Assembly (NCBI RefSeq): GCF_003987225.1 | Contig: NZ_PIPX01000001.1 | Coordinates: 1,488,001 to 1,552,000, forward strand | DNA length: 64,000 nucleotides | Source: Pseudidiomarina homiensis | GTDB lineage: Bacteria > Pseudomonadota > Gammaproteobacteria > Enterobacterales > Alteromonadaceae | Reading direction: 5' to 3' | Shown: piece by piece, positions 46,140 through 55,453 of the stretch | Position numbering within the stretch: the stretch's first letter is position 1 | Layout: every line of letters starts with the position of its first letter | Translations under genes and position numbers: made by a program | The notes under the pieces: generated by a model | Seen by the model: only the letters and a program-made list of their open reading frames with translations | Databases searched by the model: none | What the model was told of the DNA's origin: nothing

Positions 46140-48752
46140 ATGCGATTGCTCAAGATGTTTGCAGCAGTGCTACTTTTTACGTCTACAAGCGCCTTTGGTG
46201 CCGCGTTAAAAGATTACCTGCCAACCGATGTAACTTACGACCCAGCGATTCCGACGCCAAAGGAAATCTTAGGTTATGAAGTCGGCGAGTGGCATGTTCG
46301 CCATGACCAACTCGTTCGTTACATGGAAGTTCTCGCAGAAAAAAGCGATCGCTTCAGTATCGAGGTCACCGGTCGTACCCACGAACAACGGCCATTACTG
46401 TTACTGACCGTCACCACTCCAGAAAATCATGCCAACATCGATACCTTGCGCGATGCACACACTGCGATTGCTGACCCCGCCCGTCAAGGTGATCCTGAAA
46501 CAGCACCACTTGTGCTTTACATGGGTTATAGCATCCATGGTGATGAACCGAGTGGTAGTAATGCGGCGCTCCTGTACGCGTACTATCTTGCTGCAGCGCA
46601 AGGTGAAAAAATTGAAGCCGTGTTGCGTGATACTATCATTTTGCTTGATCCAAGCTTAAACCCTGATGGCCTTGCACGTTTCGCCCAATGGGCCAATCAA
46701 CATCGCAGTCAAAACCTAGTCAGCGACCCACAACATCGCGAACATGTGCAAGGTACGCCACGCGGGCGCGTTAACCACTACTGGTTTGACTTAAACCGTG
46801 ATTGGTTGTTGCTACAACACCCAGAGTCACGTGCACGTATCGCGAACTTTCAAAAATGGAAGCCAAATGTACTCACTGACTTCCACGAGATGGGCACGAA
46901 TAGCACCTTTTTCTTCCAGCCAGGGATTCCAACACGGCGTAATCCAAATACCCCAGAAGAAAATGTGACGCTAACGGCTAAGCTTGCCGAAGGGCATGCC
47001 GCTGCGCTTGATGAACAAGGCCGCTTGTACTTTACCGAAGAAGCCTTCGATGATTTTTACGTAGGTAAAGGTTCAACCTATCCTGACGTTCAAGGAGCCG
47101 TTGGAATTCTATTTGAGCAGGCATCCAGTCGGGGTCATGCACAAGACTCGATCAATGGCCTCGTTGAATTCCCGTTCACGATCCAAAACCAGTTCACGAC
47201 CTCACTGACCACTATGTATGGCGCGCACGCCAACAAAGCCGCGTTTCTAGATTACCAGCAACGCTTTTTCGATAGTGGTTTAGAGCTCGCCGATGACGCT
47301 GACTTTAATGGCTATGTCTTTGGTGATAGCACTGACCCTGCGCGTCTCGAAGGAATGCTGGAAATTCTAGCGCAGCACGAGATTCAAGTTTATCCGCTCA
47401 CCTCTGACGTCAAAGAAAACGGTGTAACGTTTAAACCAGGTTCAAGCTATTACGTGCCACTTGAGCAACCCCAATACCGCTTAATTCGGGCCATTTTTAG
47501 TACCCAACAGAGCTTCCTCGACAACACCTTCTATGATGTTTCAGGTTGGACCCTACCGTTAGCGTTCAATGTCGAATTTGCTGCTACCGATAGCCGTGTG
47601 CGTTACAGTGACCAAACTTGGCAAGCGGCCGACGCGCCAGCAATCAACTTAGCCGCCGATGCTTATGCTTATGGCTTTGATTGGCATAGCTACTTTGCCC
47701 CACGGGCATTGCAAGAGCTTTTAGCTGCAGACATTCACGTACGCCAAGCAGCCCAAGGTTTCACCGCTAAGGTAAGCGAAGGCCAGCACCAATTCGCACC
47801 AGGTGCTGTGGTGATCACCAAAGCTTATCAAGAACAGCCATGGCAAGAGGTTCAACAACAGCTGTTAGAAATTGCGACCCGCAATGGTATTACGCTGCAC
47901 AGTATCAGCTCTGGCCTAACGCCTAACGGTATGGACTTAGGCAGCCGCAATCTGCGTCCTGTCGAGCCGGTAAGCGTTATGATGTTGGTCGGCGATGGTG
48001 CCAATATGTATGAGAACGGCGAGGCGTGGTATTACCTTGACCGTCACGTCAATATTCCGGTATCAATGATCGACACTGACCGCTTCAACCGTGTAGACCT
48101 AAAACGCTACACTCATATCTTACTAGTCGACGGTAGCTACCGTTCATTGAATGACAGAAGTGTTTCACGTCTGCGTGATTGGGTTCGTGCCGGTGGTACC
48201 GTTATCGGTCAACAAGGCGGCGCAAAATGGCTTGCTGAAAAAGAACTGTTAGCGGCGAAATTCGTTGCTAGCGATGCTTTCGACGAAAAATTTGATAGTA
48301 GCAGCCTAAGCTATGCTGATCGCGATAGTTACTACGGTAAACGCCGAGTCGCTGGTGCCATTTTTGGTGCTGAACTCGACTTAAGTCATCCGTTAACATT
48401 CGGCTTCCCACGCACTAAATTACCTGTATTCAAAGACAGTCTAAATGCAATGGAGATCCCGGAGTCGCCATTCATTACCGTGGCCCGCTATCAGGAAGAG
48501 CCACTACTCAGCGGTTATGCTGCCAAAGAAAACCGTGAAGTCATCAGCCAGAAAGCCGCTATCGTGGCACACCGCTTTGGTGGTGGTCGTGTGATTGGTT
48601 TTGCTGATGACATGAACTTCCGCGCGTTTTTCTGGGGCACCGCCAAGTTACTGAGCAACGCCATCTACCTAGCGCCAGCGATTGAAGCCTATGCGCAAAG
48701 TGATGAAGACGCTGCTGCAGCTGCAGCGGAGGCCGAAGAAGAAAGTCATTAA
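46140..48752 (+). CDS. Large exported M14-family zinc carboxypeptidase-like protein
   Basis: An 870-residue protein with a signal peptide (MRLLKMFAAVLLFTSTSAFG). The M14 domain (about 45-360) shows the zinc motif in SIHGDEPSGSNA, a family LNRDW and DFHEMG, with a candidate catalytic Glu in GILFEQASSRG. A long C-terminal part includes a glutamine amidotransferase-like fold (THILLVDGSYRSL, RAGGTVIGQQGG, about 655-700). An Ala/Glu-rich tail closes it. It is likely a periplasmic peptidase; its substrate is unknown. Its last four bases overlap comF on the other strand. Confidence 0.83.
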   Translation: MRLLKMFAAVLLFTSTSAFGAALKDYLPTDVTYDPAIPTPKEILGYEVGEWHVRHDQLVRYMEVLAEKSDRFSIEVTGRTHEQRPLLLLTVTTPENHANIDTLRDAHTAIADPARQGDPETAPLVLYMGYSIHGDEPSGSNAALLYAYYLAAAQGEKIEAVLRDTIILLDPSLNPDGLARFAQWANQHRSQNLVSDPQHREHVQGTPRGRVNHYWFDLNRDWLLLQHPESRARIANFQKWKPNVLTDFHEMGTNSTFFFQPGIPTRRNPNTPEENVTLTAKLAEGHAAALDEQGRLYFTEEAFDDFYVGKGSTYPDVQGAVGILFEQASSRGHAQDSINGLVEFPFTIQNQFTTSLTTMYGAHANKAAFLDYQQRFFDSGLELADDADFNGYVFGDSTDPARLEGMLEILAQHEIQVYPLTSDVKENGVTFKPGSSYYVPLEQPQYRLIRAIFSTQQSFLDNTFYDVSGWTLPLAFNVEFAATDSRVRYSDQTWQAADAPAINLAADAYAYGFDWHSYFAPRALQELLAADIHVRQAAQGFTAKVSEGQHQFAPGAVVITKAYQEQPWQEVQQQLLEIATRNGITLHSISSGLTPNGMDLGSRNLRPVEPVSVMMLVGDGANMYENGEAWYYLDRHVNIPVSMIDTDRFNRVDLKRYTHILLVDGSYRSLNDRSVSRLRDWVRAGGTVIGQQGGAKWLAEKELLAAKFVASDAFDEKFDSSSLSYADRDSYYGKRRVAGAIFGAELDLSHPLTFGFPRTKLPVFKDSLNAMEIPESPFITVARYQEEPLLSGYAAKENREVISQKAAIVAHRFGGGRVIGFADDMNFRAFFWGTAKLLSNAIYLAPAIEAYAQSDEDAAAAAAEAEEESH

Positions 48753-49447
48753 AGACGACCTGCCGCATGGGGCTCGGTATAACATAGCGTCCATGCGTCA
48801 ACCGTCTTTGCACCACGCCGCTGCAATGCCGCAGCGGCGGCGGTGACCGAAGCGCCGCTGGTCAGAACGTCATCAACCACAGCTACGGTTAAACCGCTCA
48901 CATCGCGCGTACAATGCATCGCATTTTGCATACTCTGCCAGCGCCGCTGACGACTTAACTTGTGTTGCTTAGCTTCATCGCGCAGACGCTTTAACAACCC
49001 GACACCATAGGGTATCTGCAATTGGGTGCCTATGGCACGTGCCAAGAGTCCAGCTTGATTATAACCGCGGTGTTGCCAGCGCTTGCGCGTCATCGGCATG
49101 GCCACGACCAGATCCGGCCATGGTAACTGATACTTCTGGTAGCATGCGATCAGGTGAGCGGACATTAATGGTGCTAACCAACGTACTAACTCTGGTGCAC
49201 GTTGAAACTTAAACTGCTGCACTAATCGTTTACTCTCCGCTCGCCAGGCTAATGCCGCAAACCAATGTCGCCCATAGCTTTGCGCTCGACGGTCGCCACG
49301 CCAATGCAAACAAGCGGGAGGTAACCGTGGTAAGTCAGTGAAGCATGCACGACAAAAGCCATGGTGCTCAGTGGCCTTCAATGGCATCAAACACAGCCAG
49401 CAACCACCGACGGGTAGCTTGGCAAAAAGGTTACGGAAAGTTACCAT
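48749..49447 (-). CDS. ComF/GntX family phosphoribosyltransferase-like protein
   Basis: A 232-residue protein of the ComF family, linked to DNA uptake and use in relatives. An N-terminal four-cysteine zinc-ribbon-like stretch (CWLCLMPLKATEHHGFCRAC, key Cys pairs CxxC) precedes a PRTase domain. The phosphoribosyl-diphosphate loop VAVVDDVLTSGASV lies at about 187-200. The start has a strong AAGGAGGAG site. Divergent from bioH with 31 bases between starts, the known bioH/gntX arrangement. Confidence 0.9.
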   Translation of the reverse strand: MVTFRNLFAKLPVGGCWLCLMPLKATEHHGFCRACFTDLPRLPPACLHWRGDRRAQSYGRHWFAALAWRAESKRLVQQFKFQRAPELVRWLAPLMSAHLIACYQKYQLPWPDLVVAMPMTRKRWQHRGYNQAGLLARAIGTQLQIPYGVGLLKRLRDEAKQHKLSRQRRWQSMQNAMHCTRDVSGLTVAVVDDVLTSGASVTAAAAALQRRGAKTVDAWTLCYTEPHAAGRL

Positions 49448-49478
49448 TAGCTCCTCCTTGAGCGAGTTAGGACAGGTA

Positions 49479-50267
49479 ATGGTAGATCAGGTTTGGCGTG
49501 ACGTCTGTGGGACCGGAGAAGATATTGTTGTACTTCATGGCTGGGGCTTGAATGCGAATATCTGGACGCCCATCGTATCGCAGCTTAGTCAGCACGGCCG
49601 CTTAACACGACTAGACCTGCCGGGTTACGGTGAATCGCCTTGGCCAGCAGGCCAAGCGATTACTTTCACCAAACTGTGCGAGCTAACCCTTGCAGCACTG
49701 CCCGAACGCTCGCACCTCATCGGCTGGTCGCTCGGTGGTTTAGTGGCAACCGAGCTTGCACTCCAAGCCCCTGAGCGTTTCCACAGCTTAACAACCGTCG
49801 CGTCATCCCCTTATTTTCCAGCTGAAGATCCCGATTGGCCAGGCATCGAACCCAACATTTTGCAGCAATTTGGTAAGCAACTGAGCAAAGACTTCCGGCG
49901 TACCGTGGAGCGCTTTTTAGCCCTGCAATCGCTGGGGAGTCCGCATGCCAAAGCCGATGTTAAAGCCATCAAAGAGTGGCTATTTAGTAAACCCATGGCG
50001 AATGTTGACGTGTTAGATGCGGGATTGGATATGCTGGCTCAGGTTGATCTACGATCGCAAGTTCGGCACATCAATATGCCCTACTTTCGCATGTATGGCC
50101 GTCTTGATGCGTTGGTGCCTGCCCGCGTTGACGAGCAAGTATCACAACTTGCTCCAAACAGTCAGAGCTATTGCGCCCCGCATTGTAGCCATGCGCCGTT
50201 CATCAGCGATCCGGAAGGCTTTATGGCGGCTTGGCTAGCTTTTTTCAGCACCGTCGGTCAACGTTGA
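49479..50267 (+). CDS. bioH: Pimeloyl-ACP methyl ester carboxylesterase BioH
   Basis: A 262-residue alpha/beta hydrolase that removes the methyl group from pimeloyl-ACP methyl ester, completing the pimelate part of biotin synthesis. [13 protein letters not shown] near the N-terminus, the nucleophile in GWSLGGLVA (about 84) and the His in [14 protein letters not shown] are BioH-like. The frame is open 47 codons further upstream through comF, but ATG 49479 follows GGACAGG and gives the family length (E. coli 256). The end overlaps mutM by ten bases. Confidence 0.9.
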   Translation: MVDQVWRDVCGTGEDIVVLHGWGLNANIWTPIVSQLSQHGRLTRLDLPGYGESPWPAGQAITFTKLCELTLAALPERSHLIGWSLGGLVATELALQAPERFHSLTTVASSPYFPAEDPDWPGIEPNILQQFGKQLSKDFRRTVERFLALQSLGSPHAKADVKAIKEWLFSKPMANVDVLDAGLDMLAQVDLRSQVRHINMPYFRMYGRLDALVPARVDEQVSQLAPNSQSYCAPHCSHAPFISDPEGFMAAWLAFFSTVGQR

Positions 50268-51073
50268 CAAGTAGTACAATAAACCGTGCTGCGCTGGCCT
50301 AAGCGGATTTCCTTGAGTAGGCTTTTGCAGACCATACACTGCTTGCCGCCACGACCATAAACATTCAGGTGCTGTTTAAAGTAGCCGGGGCTGCCATCTG
50401 CTTGGGTGAAGTCTTGCAAGGTTGTGCCGCCTTGCGCAATCGCAGCGGTTAGAATTTCCTTAATAATTGGCACGAGTTTTTGATAACGGGCCAAGCTTAC
50501 TTTCCCGGCGGCGCGCTTTGGGTGAATACCAGCCTTGAACAGCGATTCATTCGCGTAAATATTGCCAACACCGACGACCACGTGGTTATCCATAATGAAG
50601 GTTTTAATCGATTGTTGCTTACCTCGCGATTGACGGTGAAGGTAGTCAGCGGTAAAACTTTCGGTCAGTGGTTCAGGCCCTAGGTCGCGTAACAGTGGGT
50701 GGTCAACGCCAGGGTGTGTCGCACTCATGAGTACACAGCCGAAACGGCGTGGGTCGTTAAAACGCAGACATTGACCGTTGGTCAGTTGGAGGTCGAAATG
50801 ATCATGCTTCACCACCAAACTTTCGCTCGGTACCACGCGAAGCTTACCAGACATTCCCAAATGCAAAATAAGATAGCCTTTGTCGGTGTGCAAAATAAGG
50901 TACTTGGCGCGGCGTTCCACTTGCTTGATGAAAGCCCCCGCGAAATTGACAACCGCATCTGGAATAGGCCACCGCAGGCGTTTATCGCGCACCACTGCTT
51001 GGGCTATTTGCTGCCCCTCTAAATGGGGGGCAATGCCCATTCGACTGACTTCAACTTCCGGTAGTTCTGGCAT
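50258..51073 (-). CDS. mutM: Formamidopyrimidine-DNA glycosylase MutM (Fpg)
   Basis: A 271-residue base-excision repair enzyme that removes 8-oxoguanine and ring-opened purines and nicks the DNA. It begins MPELPEVEV with the catalytic Pro1 and Glu2 after Met removal. It has the helix-two-turn-helix ([13 protein letters not shown]) and a C-terminal zinc finger with CMVC and CTTC. Convergent with bioH; rpmG and coaBC lie nearby as in enterics. Confidence 0.96.
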   Translation of the reverse strand: MPELPEVEVSRMGIAPHLEGQQIAQAVVRDKRLRWPIPDAVVNFAGAFIKQVERRAKYLILHTDKGYLILHLGMSGKLRVVPSESLVVKHDHFDLQLTNGQCLRFNDPRRFGCVLMSATHPGVDHPLLRDLGPEPLTESFTADYLHRQSRGKQQSIKTFIMDNHVVVGVGNIYANESLFKAGIHPKRAAGKVSLARYQKLVPIIKEILTAAIAQGGTTLQDFTQADGSPGYFKQHLNVYGRGGKQCMVCKSLLKEIRLGQRSTVYCTTCQR

Positions 51074-51140
51074 TTAATTTCTCTTGTATTTATGCTCGAG
51101 GTTCATTATATTCCGCCGAAATTTCAGAGGCTCCACACCC

Positions 51141-51797
51141 ATGACCCAACATGATGCTCAACTTGAGGCCGATGACTTCGCCACCGAAGCAATTGATATC
51201 GACCGCTTGGCAGCGCAGGGTTACGTGATTGTATCGAATTTTCTCCCACGCTCCCAATGTTTAGAGCTGTTTCAGTACGCCCAGCAATTACCTCAACAGG
51301 CATGGCAACAAGCTGGCATCGGGCGTGCTGATAACTACACAACCAACACCGAAGTTCGGCAGGATAAGATACGTTGGTTAAGTGCGCAGCAGCCACTTGA
51401 GAACGCGTACCTAACGATGATGGATCAGCTTCGTGCGCAGCTAAACCGAGAATTGTTCATGGGCTTATTTGATTATGAGTGCCACCTTGCGCACTATCCC
51501 CCCGGCGCATTTTACCGTAAGCATCTTGATGCGTTTAAAGGGCGTAGCAACCGAATTCTTACCACGGTGTTTTATTTAAATCCCGAATGGCATGACGCTG
51601 ATGGCGGGCAGTTAGTTATTTATGGCGACGAAGGGCAGGTTCTTGAAACTGTATTACCCGAGGCTGGTAAGTTAGTCGTTTTTCTCAGTGATGTGTTTAT
51701 ACATGAAGTGCTCAAAGGCACGCGGGACCGTTTTAGTATTACCGGCTGGTACCGTTTAAACGCAAGTATCGGTGGCCTCGTCGACCCCACCTCGTAA
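51141..51797 (+). CDS. 2-oxoglutarate/Fe(II)-dependent oxygenase (prolyl 4-hydroxylase-like)
   Basis: A 218-residue cytoplasmic protein of the 2OG-Fe(II) oxygenase superfamily, SM-20/prolyl-hydroxylase-like. The iron ligands are HxD in YRKHLDAFKG (about 138-140) and the distal His in FIHEVLKG, and the 2OG-binding Arg is in RFSITGWYR. Bacterial relatives hydroxylate protein side chains, including translation factors; the target here is not known. The frame extends 19 codons upstream, but ATG 51141 gives the expected acidic N-terminus. It lies between mutM and the ribosomal protein genes on the opposite strand. Confidence 0.85.
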   Translation: MTQHDAQLEADDFATEAIDIDRLAAQGYVIVSNFLPRSQCLELFQYAQQLPQQAWQQAGIGRADNYTTNTEVRQDKIRWLSAQQPLENAYLTMMDQLRAQLNRELFMGLFDYECHLAHYPPGAFYRKHLDAFKGRSNRILTTVFYLNPEWHDADGGQLVIYGDEGQVLETVLPEAGKLVVFLSDVFIHEVLKGTRDRFSITGWYRLNASIGGLVDPTS

Positions 51798-51816
51798 TGA
51801 AGCATTATGCACAAAC

Positions 51817-51843
51817 AAAAAACCCAGCCGAAGCTGGGTTTTT
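51817..51843. terminator. Bidirectional intrinsic terminator (2OG oxygenase / rpmG)
   Basis: AACCCAGC (51821-51828), loop CGAA, GCTGGGTT (51833-51840), flanked by AAAA on the left and TTT on the right. It serves the convergent oxygenase gene and the rpmB-rpmG operon. Confidence 0.88.
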
Positions 51844-51867
51844 AACGCGTTCTGTTCAAACAACGAA

Positions 51868-52023
51868 TTACTTGATCTTCGCTTCTTTGAACATGACATG
51901 CTTACGAATCACTGGATCAAACTTTTTGATCTCGAATTTTTCTGGCATGTTGCGTTTGTTTTTGTCGGTAGTGTAGAAGAAACCAGTACCGGCAGAAGAA
52001 ACTAGACGGATCTTATCGCGCAT
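51868..52023 (-). CDS. rpmG: 50S ribosomal protein L33
   Basis: A 51-residue basic protein. Translation from ATG 52023 gives [20 protein letters not shown] and ends [10 protein letters not shown], close to E. coli L33 (55 residues). It lacks the zinc cysteines, so it is the C-minus form. AAGGAG precedes the start. It follows rpmB by 11 bases and shares its promoter. Confidence 0.95.
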   Translation of the reverse strand: MRDKIRLVSSAGTGFFYTTDKNKRNMPEKFEIKKFDPVIRKHVMFKEAKIK

Positions 52024-52034
52024 GGTTCAGCTCC

Positions 52035-52271
52035 TTACACTTTCTCGCCACGTGCGCGCAATTCTGCAAGCACAGTGTCGATACCGTTTTTATCGATAAT
52101 ACGCATACCCTTAGTAGAGATACGCAGTTTCACCCAACGCTTTTCTGATTCTACCCAGAAGCGGTGAGATTGTAGGTTCGGCAGGAAACGACGCTTGGTC
52201 GCATTGCGCGCGTGAGAACGGTTATTACCGGTAACCGGACGCTTTCCTGTAACTTGACATACTCGTGACAT
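52035..52271 (-). CDS. rpmB: 50S ribosomal protein L28
   Basis: A 78-residue basic ribosomal protein beginning [20 protein letters not shown], the L28 signature, with [13 protein letters not shown] following; same length as in E. coli. First gene of the rpmB-rpmG pair and driven by the promoter at 52346-52374, with a leader of about 65 bases. A ribosome site TTGGAG lies upstream. Confidence 0.97.
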   Translation of the reverse strand: MSRVCQVTGKRPVTGNNRSHARNATKRRFLPNLQSHRFWVESEKRWVKLRISTKGMRIIDKNGIDTVLAELRARGEKV

Positions 52272-52345
52272 CGTTTTTTACTCCAAAAATTGCTTCAAGC
52301 TCGCCTGTCGCCCATCGCGGCCTTGCCTTGAATCCGAGGGCGCAT

Positions 52346-52374
52346 TTTATACAGTAAACCGGCTCGGTAATCAA
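52346..52374 (-). promoter_or_regulatory. Predicted sigma70 promoter of rpmB-rpmG
   Basis: On the minus strand TTGATT (52374-52369) and TATAAA (52351-52346) are 17 bases apart. It is the best promoter in the 52272-52430 gap and lies 75 bases upstream of the rpmB start. Confidence 0.7.
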
Positions 52375-52430
52375 GTGATCGACGCTTTTTTTTGATCTTT
52401 TCTGATCGTTCGGATGGTGGCGCTACTTTA

Positions 52431-53108
52431 CTACAACAGCCCGCGTTCGGCAAACGAAACTGGCTGCCCGCTGCCTATTACAAAGTGATCCAACAGCGCC
52501 ACGTCGATCATTGAAAGTGCTTTTTTTAACCGTTCAGTGACTCTTTGATCTGCTTGGCTAGGTTCTGCCACTCCCGAAGGATGGTTGTGGGCTAAAATCA
52601 CCGCTGCCGCGTTAAATTGCATGACTAGTTTTATAATTTCACGTGGGTACACCGGCGCCGCATTGATTGTGCCATGGAATAACTCGACGTATTTCAATAA
52701 TCGGTGCTGACTATCTAATAGCAATACCACGAAGACTTCTCGCTGCTGGTGTCGCAGTTGCGAGGTTAAGTAATCGCGCACCATCGACGGCTGCGTAAAA
52801 CCATCGTCGCGGCGCAGCTGCCAAGCAAGGTAGCGACGCGATATTTCCATGACGACCTGCAACTGCATGACCCTGGCTGGGCCCATGCCTTGTTGTTGTA
52901 GAAGGTTCTCGGCGGGGGCTGCAAGCAAGCCACCAATCCCGTCGTATTCGGCCATCAAGTCGCGGGCATAGGTGACAACATCTTTACCACGCACACCAGT
53001 ACCCAACAGAATCGCTAATAATTCAGCATCACTCAAAGCAGTGACACCCATTTCCGCCAGCTTCTCGCGCGGGCGTTCGCCCACCGGCCACTGTTTCACC
53101 GTCGCCAC
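52431..53108 (-). CDS. radC: RadC family JAB-domain protein
   Basis: A 225-residue protein with an N-terminal helix-hairpin-helix-like region (PREKLAEMGVTALSDAELLAILL) and a JAB/MPN metal domain with the motif HNHPSG and a downstream Asp (about 170-185). The family was once linked to DNA repair, but its function is not settled. Adjacency to rpmB-rpmG and coaBC is conserved. A CCTCCTTGAA-complement (AAGGAGGA) ribosome site precedes the start. Confidence 0.93.
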   Translation of the reverse strand: MATVKQWPVGERPREKLAEMGVTALSDAELLAILLGTGVRGKDVVTYARDLMAEYDGIGGLLAAPAENLLQQQGMGPARVMQLQVVMEISRRYLAWQLRRDDGFTQPSMVRDYLTSQLRHQQREVFVVLLLDSQHRLLKYVELFHGTINAAPVYPREIIKLVMQFNAAAVILAHNHPSGVAEPSQADQRVTERLKKALSMIDVALLDHFVIGSGQPVSFAERGLL

Positions 53109-53135
53109 AGTTCCTCCTTGAACTTCTATGTCCTG

Positions 53136-53164
53136 AAAACAAAAAAGCCACTCTAACGGTGGCT
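53136..53164 (-). terminator. Intrinsic terminator after the small lipoprotein gene
   Basis: On the minus strand AGCCAC (53164-53159), a 7-base loop and GTGGCT (53151-53146) are followed by TTTTTTG and more Ts. It lies between the lipoprotein gene and radC, so the two are probably transcribed separately. Confidence 0.75.
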
Positions 53165-53212
53165 CTTTGCGATGGCAATCATCTCTTTTTGTGCGTTTTG
53201 CACTAATTCATT

Positions 53213-53494
53213 TTAATTATCAACCGGCGCAGTCATGCCACTGCGTTGCATGCTAGAGAGCTCTTTTTGTGCAACCTCACGCTCTTCTTCGATTTGTGCC
53301 TTAGTCCGGCAGCGTCGACGTTTAAAATTGGTACCAACCACATGTTCTGAACTGCAAAAATATTTCTTCTCGCCAGCCATAACTTCCTCAGCTGTACCCA
53401 CCTCTTCGGCGCTCGCTTGAACTTCAGACTCACCGTTTGATGCACAACCCGCAATCAACAACGCAGCAAAAATTGTTAGTAAATACTTTTTCAT
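53213..53494 (-). CDS. Small predicted lipoprotein
   Basis: A 93-residue protein with a lipoprotein signal (MKKYLLTIFAALLIAGC; lipidated Cys at about 17). A Glu/Ala-rich stretch and a Cys-containing basic segment (YFCSSEHVVGTNFKRRRC) follow, with a helical C-terminus. I recognise no family function. Genes of this look are common in Alteromonadales. It has its own terminator and is divergent from coaBC. Confidence 0.78.
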   Translation of the reverse strand: MKKYLLTIFAALLIAGCASNGESEVQASAEEVGTAEEVMAGEKKYFCSSEHVVGTNFKRRRCRTKAQIEEEREVAQKELSSMQRSGMTAPVDN

Positions 53495-53630
53495 AATTAT
53501 CTCCAGAGTATCAAGACACCGACACTAGCACCGCTGCAAAAAGGAAACAAGTTCTTTACATTCAATTTCATTCGCATATTTTAAGAGGCTCGTGGTATTG
53601 TTACGCGTAAAGATTACGTAAGGACTCACT

Positions 53631-54872
53631 ATGACTGAAAGCCTTTCTACAGCGCTATCTGGTCGCCATGTACTGGTGGCTGTGAGCGGAGGCATCGCTG
53701 CCTACAAAAGTCCCGACCTTGTGCGTCGCCTGCGTGAAGTAGGTGCTATTGTGCGAGTCGTGATGACCAAAGGCGCACATGCCTTCATCACGCCTTTGAG
53801 CTTGCAGGCAGTTTCGGGTCACCCGGTGCATGATGACTTGCTTGACCCTGCGGCAGAAGCCGCCATGGGGCATATCGAGCTGGCAAAATGGGCCGATGTT
53901 ATTTTAATTGCACCAGCAAGTGCCAATACTTTAGCGCGTTTGGCGCACGGACTCGCCGACGACTTATTAAGCACACTTTGCTTAGCGACGACCGCTCCTA
54001 TCATGGTTGCTCCGGCAATGAATCAACAAATGTGGTCCGCTCCAGCAGTCCAAGACAACATGAATCGATTACATGCTCTCGGGATCCACGTGGTTGAGCC
54101 CGACAGCGGTTCACAAGCCTGCGGTGACGTAGGTGCGGGGCGTATGCCCGAGCCGTTGGCATTGCGCGATGCCGTCGTTGACCTTCTGGCGCCCGCCGAT
54201 GCGCCGTTGCAAGGGCTGCAGCTACTGTTAACGGCCGGACCAACACGCGAAGCCATCGACCCGGTTCGCTATTTGAGTAATCACAGTTCCGGCAAGATGG
54301 GTTATGCCCTCGCAGCACAGGCACGACGACTAGGCGCAAAAGTGACGTTGGTCAGCGGGCCAACCCAACTGTCAGCACCGCCAGGGGTAACCTTAGTGTC
54401 CGTCGAAAGTGCGCAAGAGATGCTAGAAGCGGTTGAGCAACGCGTCGCTGATGCCGAAATTTTTATTGCCTGTGCGGCCGTCGCTGATTATCGACTTGCC
54501 GCAGTTGCGCCAGACAAGATCAAGAAAAAGAAGGACAACATGCAACTCGAGCTGGTTAAGAATCCCGACATCTTGGCCACCATTGCAGCGCGTGATCATC
54601 CCCCAATGTGCGTGGGCTTTGCCGCCGAAACCAACGATGTCGCTCACTATGCAGCGGACAAGCTTAAGCGCAAAAAGCTCGCCTTAATTGCGGCCAATGA
54701 TGTGAGTGACCGCAGCATCGGCTTTAATAGTGACAACAATGCGATGACGCTGTTTTGGCAAGACACTCAAGGCACGCTACAACAACAAGAACTCACGCGC
54801 GCACCAAAACTAAGAATAGCGGAAGCCATCTTGCGTAAAGTGAGTGAATTATACGGAGAGAGAAAACACTAA
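53631..54872 (+). CDS. coaBC: Bifunctional phosphopantothenoylcysteine decarboxylase/synthetase CoaBC
   Basis: A 413-residue two-domain enzyme of coenzyme A synthesis. The N-terminal CoaC flavoprotein domain (about 1-190) has the catalytic His in [10 protein letters not shown] and the Cys in [12 protein letters not shown]. The C-terminal CoaB synthetase (about 195-405) shows [24 protein letters not shown] and KIKKKKD. Start follows TAAGGA. Overlaps slmA by one base; dut, which usually sits between them in enterics, is missing. Confidence 0.96.
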   Translation: MTESLSTALSGRHVLVAVSGGIAAYKSPDLVRRLREVGAIVRVVMTKGAHAFITPLSLQAVSGHPVHDDLLDPAAEAAMGHIELAKWADVILIAPASANTLARLAHGLADDLLSTLCLATTAPIMVAPAMNQQMWSAPAVQDNMNRLHALGIHVVEPDSGSQACGDVGAGRMPEPLALRDAVVDLLAPADAPLQGLQLLLTAGPTREAIDPVRYLSNHSSGKMGYALAAQARRLGAKVTLVSGPTQLSAPPGVTLVSVESAQEMLEAVEQRVADAEIFIACAAVADYRLAAVAPDKIKKKKDNMQLELVKNPDILATIAARDHPPMCVGFAAETNDVAHYAADKLKRKKLALIAANDVSDRSIGFNSDNNAMTLFWQDTQGTLQQQELTRAPKLRIAEAILRKVSELYGERKH

Positions 54873-55453
54873 TGACCACCAAACCGAATCGCAAAGAGCA
54901 GATCCTCGCGACTCTAGCGCACATGTTAGAAACGAGTCCTGGCCAGCGTATCACCACCAAAAGTTTAGCCGCCGAACTGGGGGTATCAGAAGCAGCATTG
55001 TATCGCCACTTCCCCTCTAAAGCCCGTATGTTTGAAGGCTTGATTGAATTCACTGAAGAGGCTGTTTTGAGCCGCATCAATCAGGTCATGGAGGTCGAAA
55101 AAGACACCTTGGTACGCTGTGAAATGATGCTGCGTGTGGTGCTCACCTTTATCGAACGGAATCCAGGAATTACACGGGTATTGACCGGCGATGCATTGAT
55201 GGGCGAACACGAGCGCTTGCGTTCACGCGTGCAAAACTTGTTCACTAAAATTGAATCAAACATAAAGCAGGCGCTACGTGAGCGTCGTATGCGTGAGAAC
55301 GTACAAAGCCGACTTGATGAGGCGGTTCTTGCAAACCTACTGATGGCTTATGCCGATGGTAAAATCGCGCAGTTCGTTCGTTCGGAATTTAAGCTCAAAC
55401 CAACGCTTGAATTTGATGCGCAATGGCAAACCATTGCACACCAATTACTCTGA
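54872..55453 (+). CDS. slmA: Nucleoid occlusion factor SlmA
   Basis: A 193-residue TetR-fold DNA-binding protein that stops FtsZ rings forming over the chromosome. The helix-turn-helix [21 protein letters not shown] and then [13 protein letters not shown] are nearly the same as in E. coli SlmA. Start ATG shares a base with the coaBC stop (TAATG). The 3' end overlaps gpsA by nine bases. Confidence 0.95.
   Translation: MTTKPNRKEQILATLAHMLETSPGQRITTKSLAAELGVSEAALYRHFPSKARMFEGLIEFTEEAVLSRINQVMEVEKDTLVRCEMMLRVVLTFIERNPGITRVLTGDALMGEHERLRSRVQNLFTKIESNIKQALRERRMRENVQSRLDEAVLANLLMAYADGKIAQFVRSEFKLKPTLEFDAQWQTIAHQLL

Noticed and set aside
48711-48728. CTGCAGCTGCAG palindrome near the end of the M14 gene
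   Set aside because: It results from a run of alanine codons and has no terminator-like tail.
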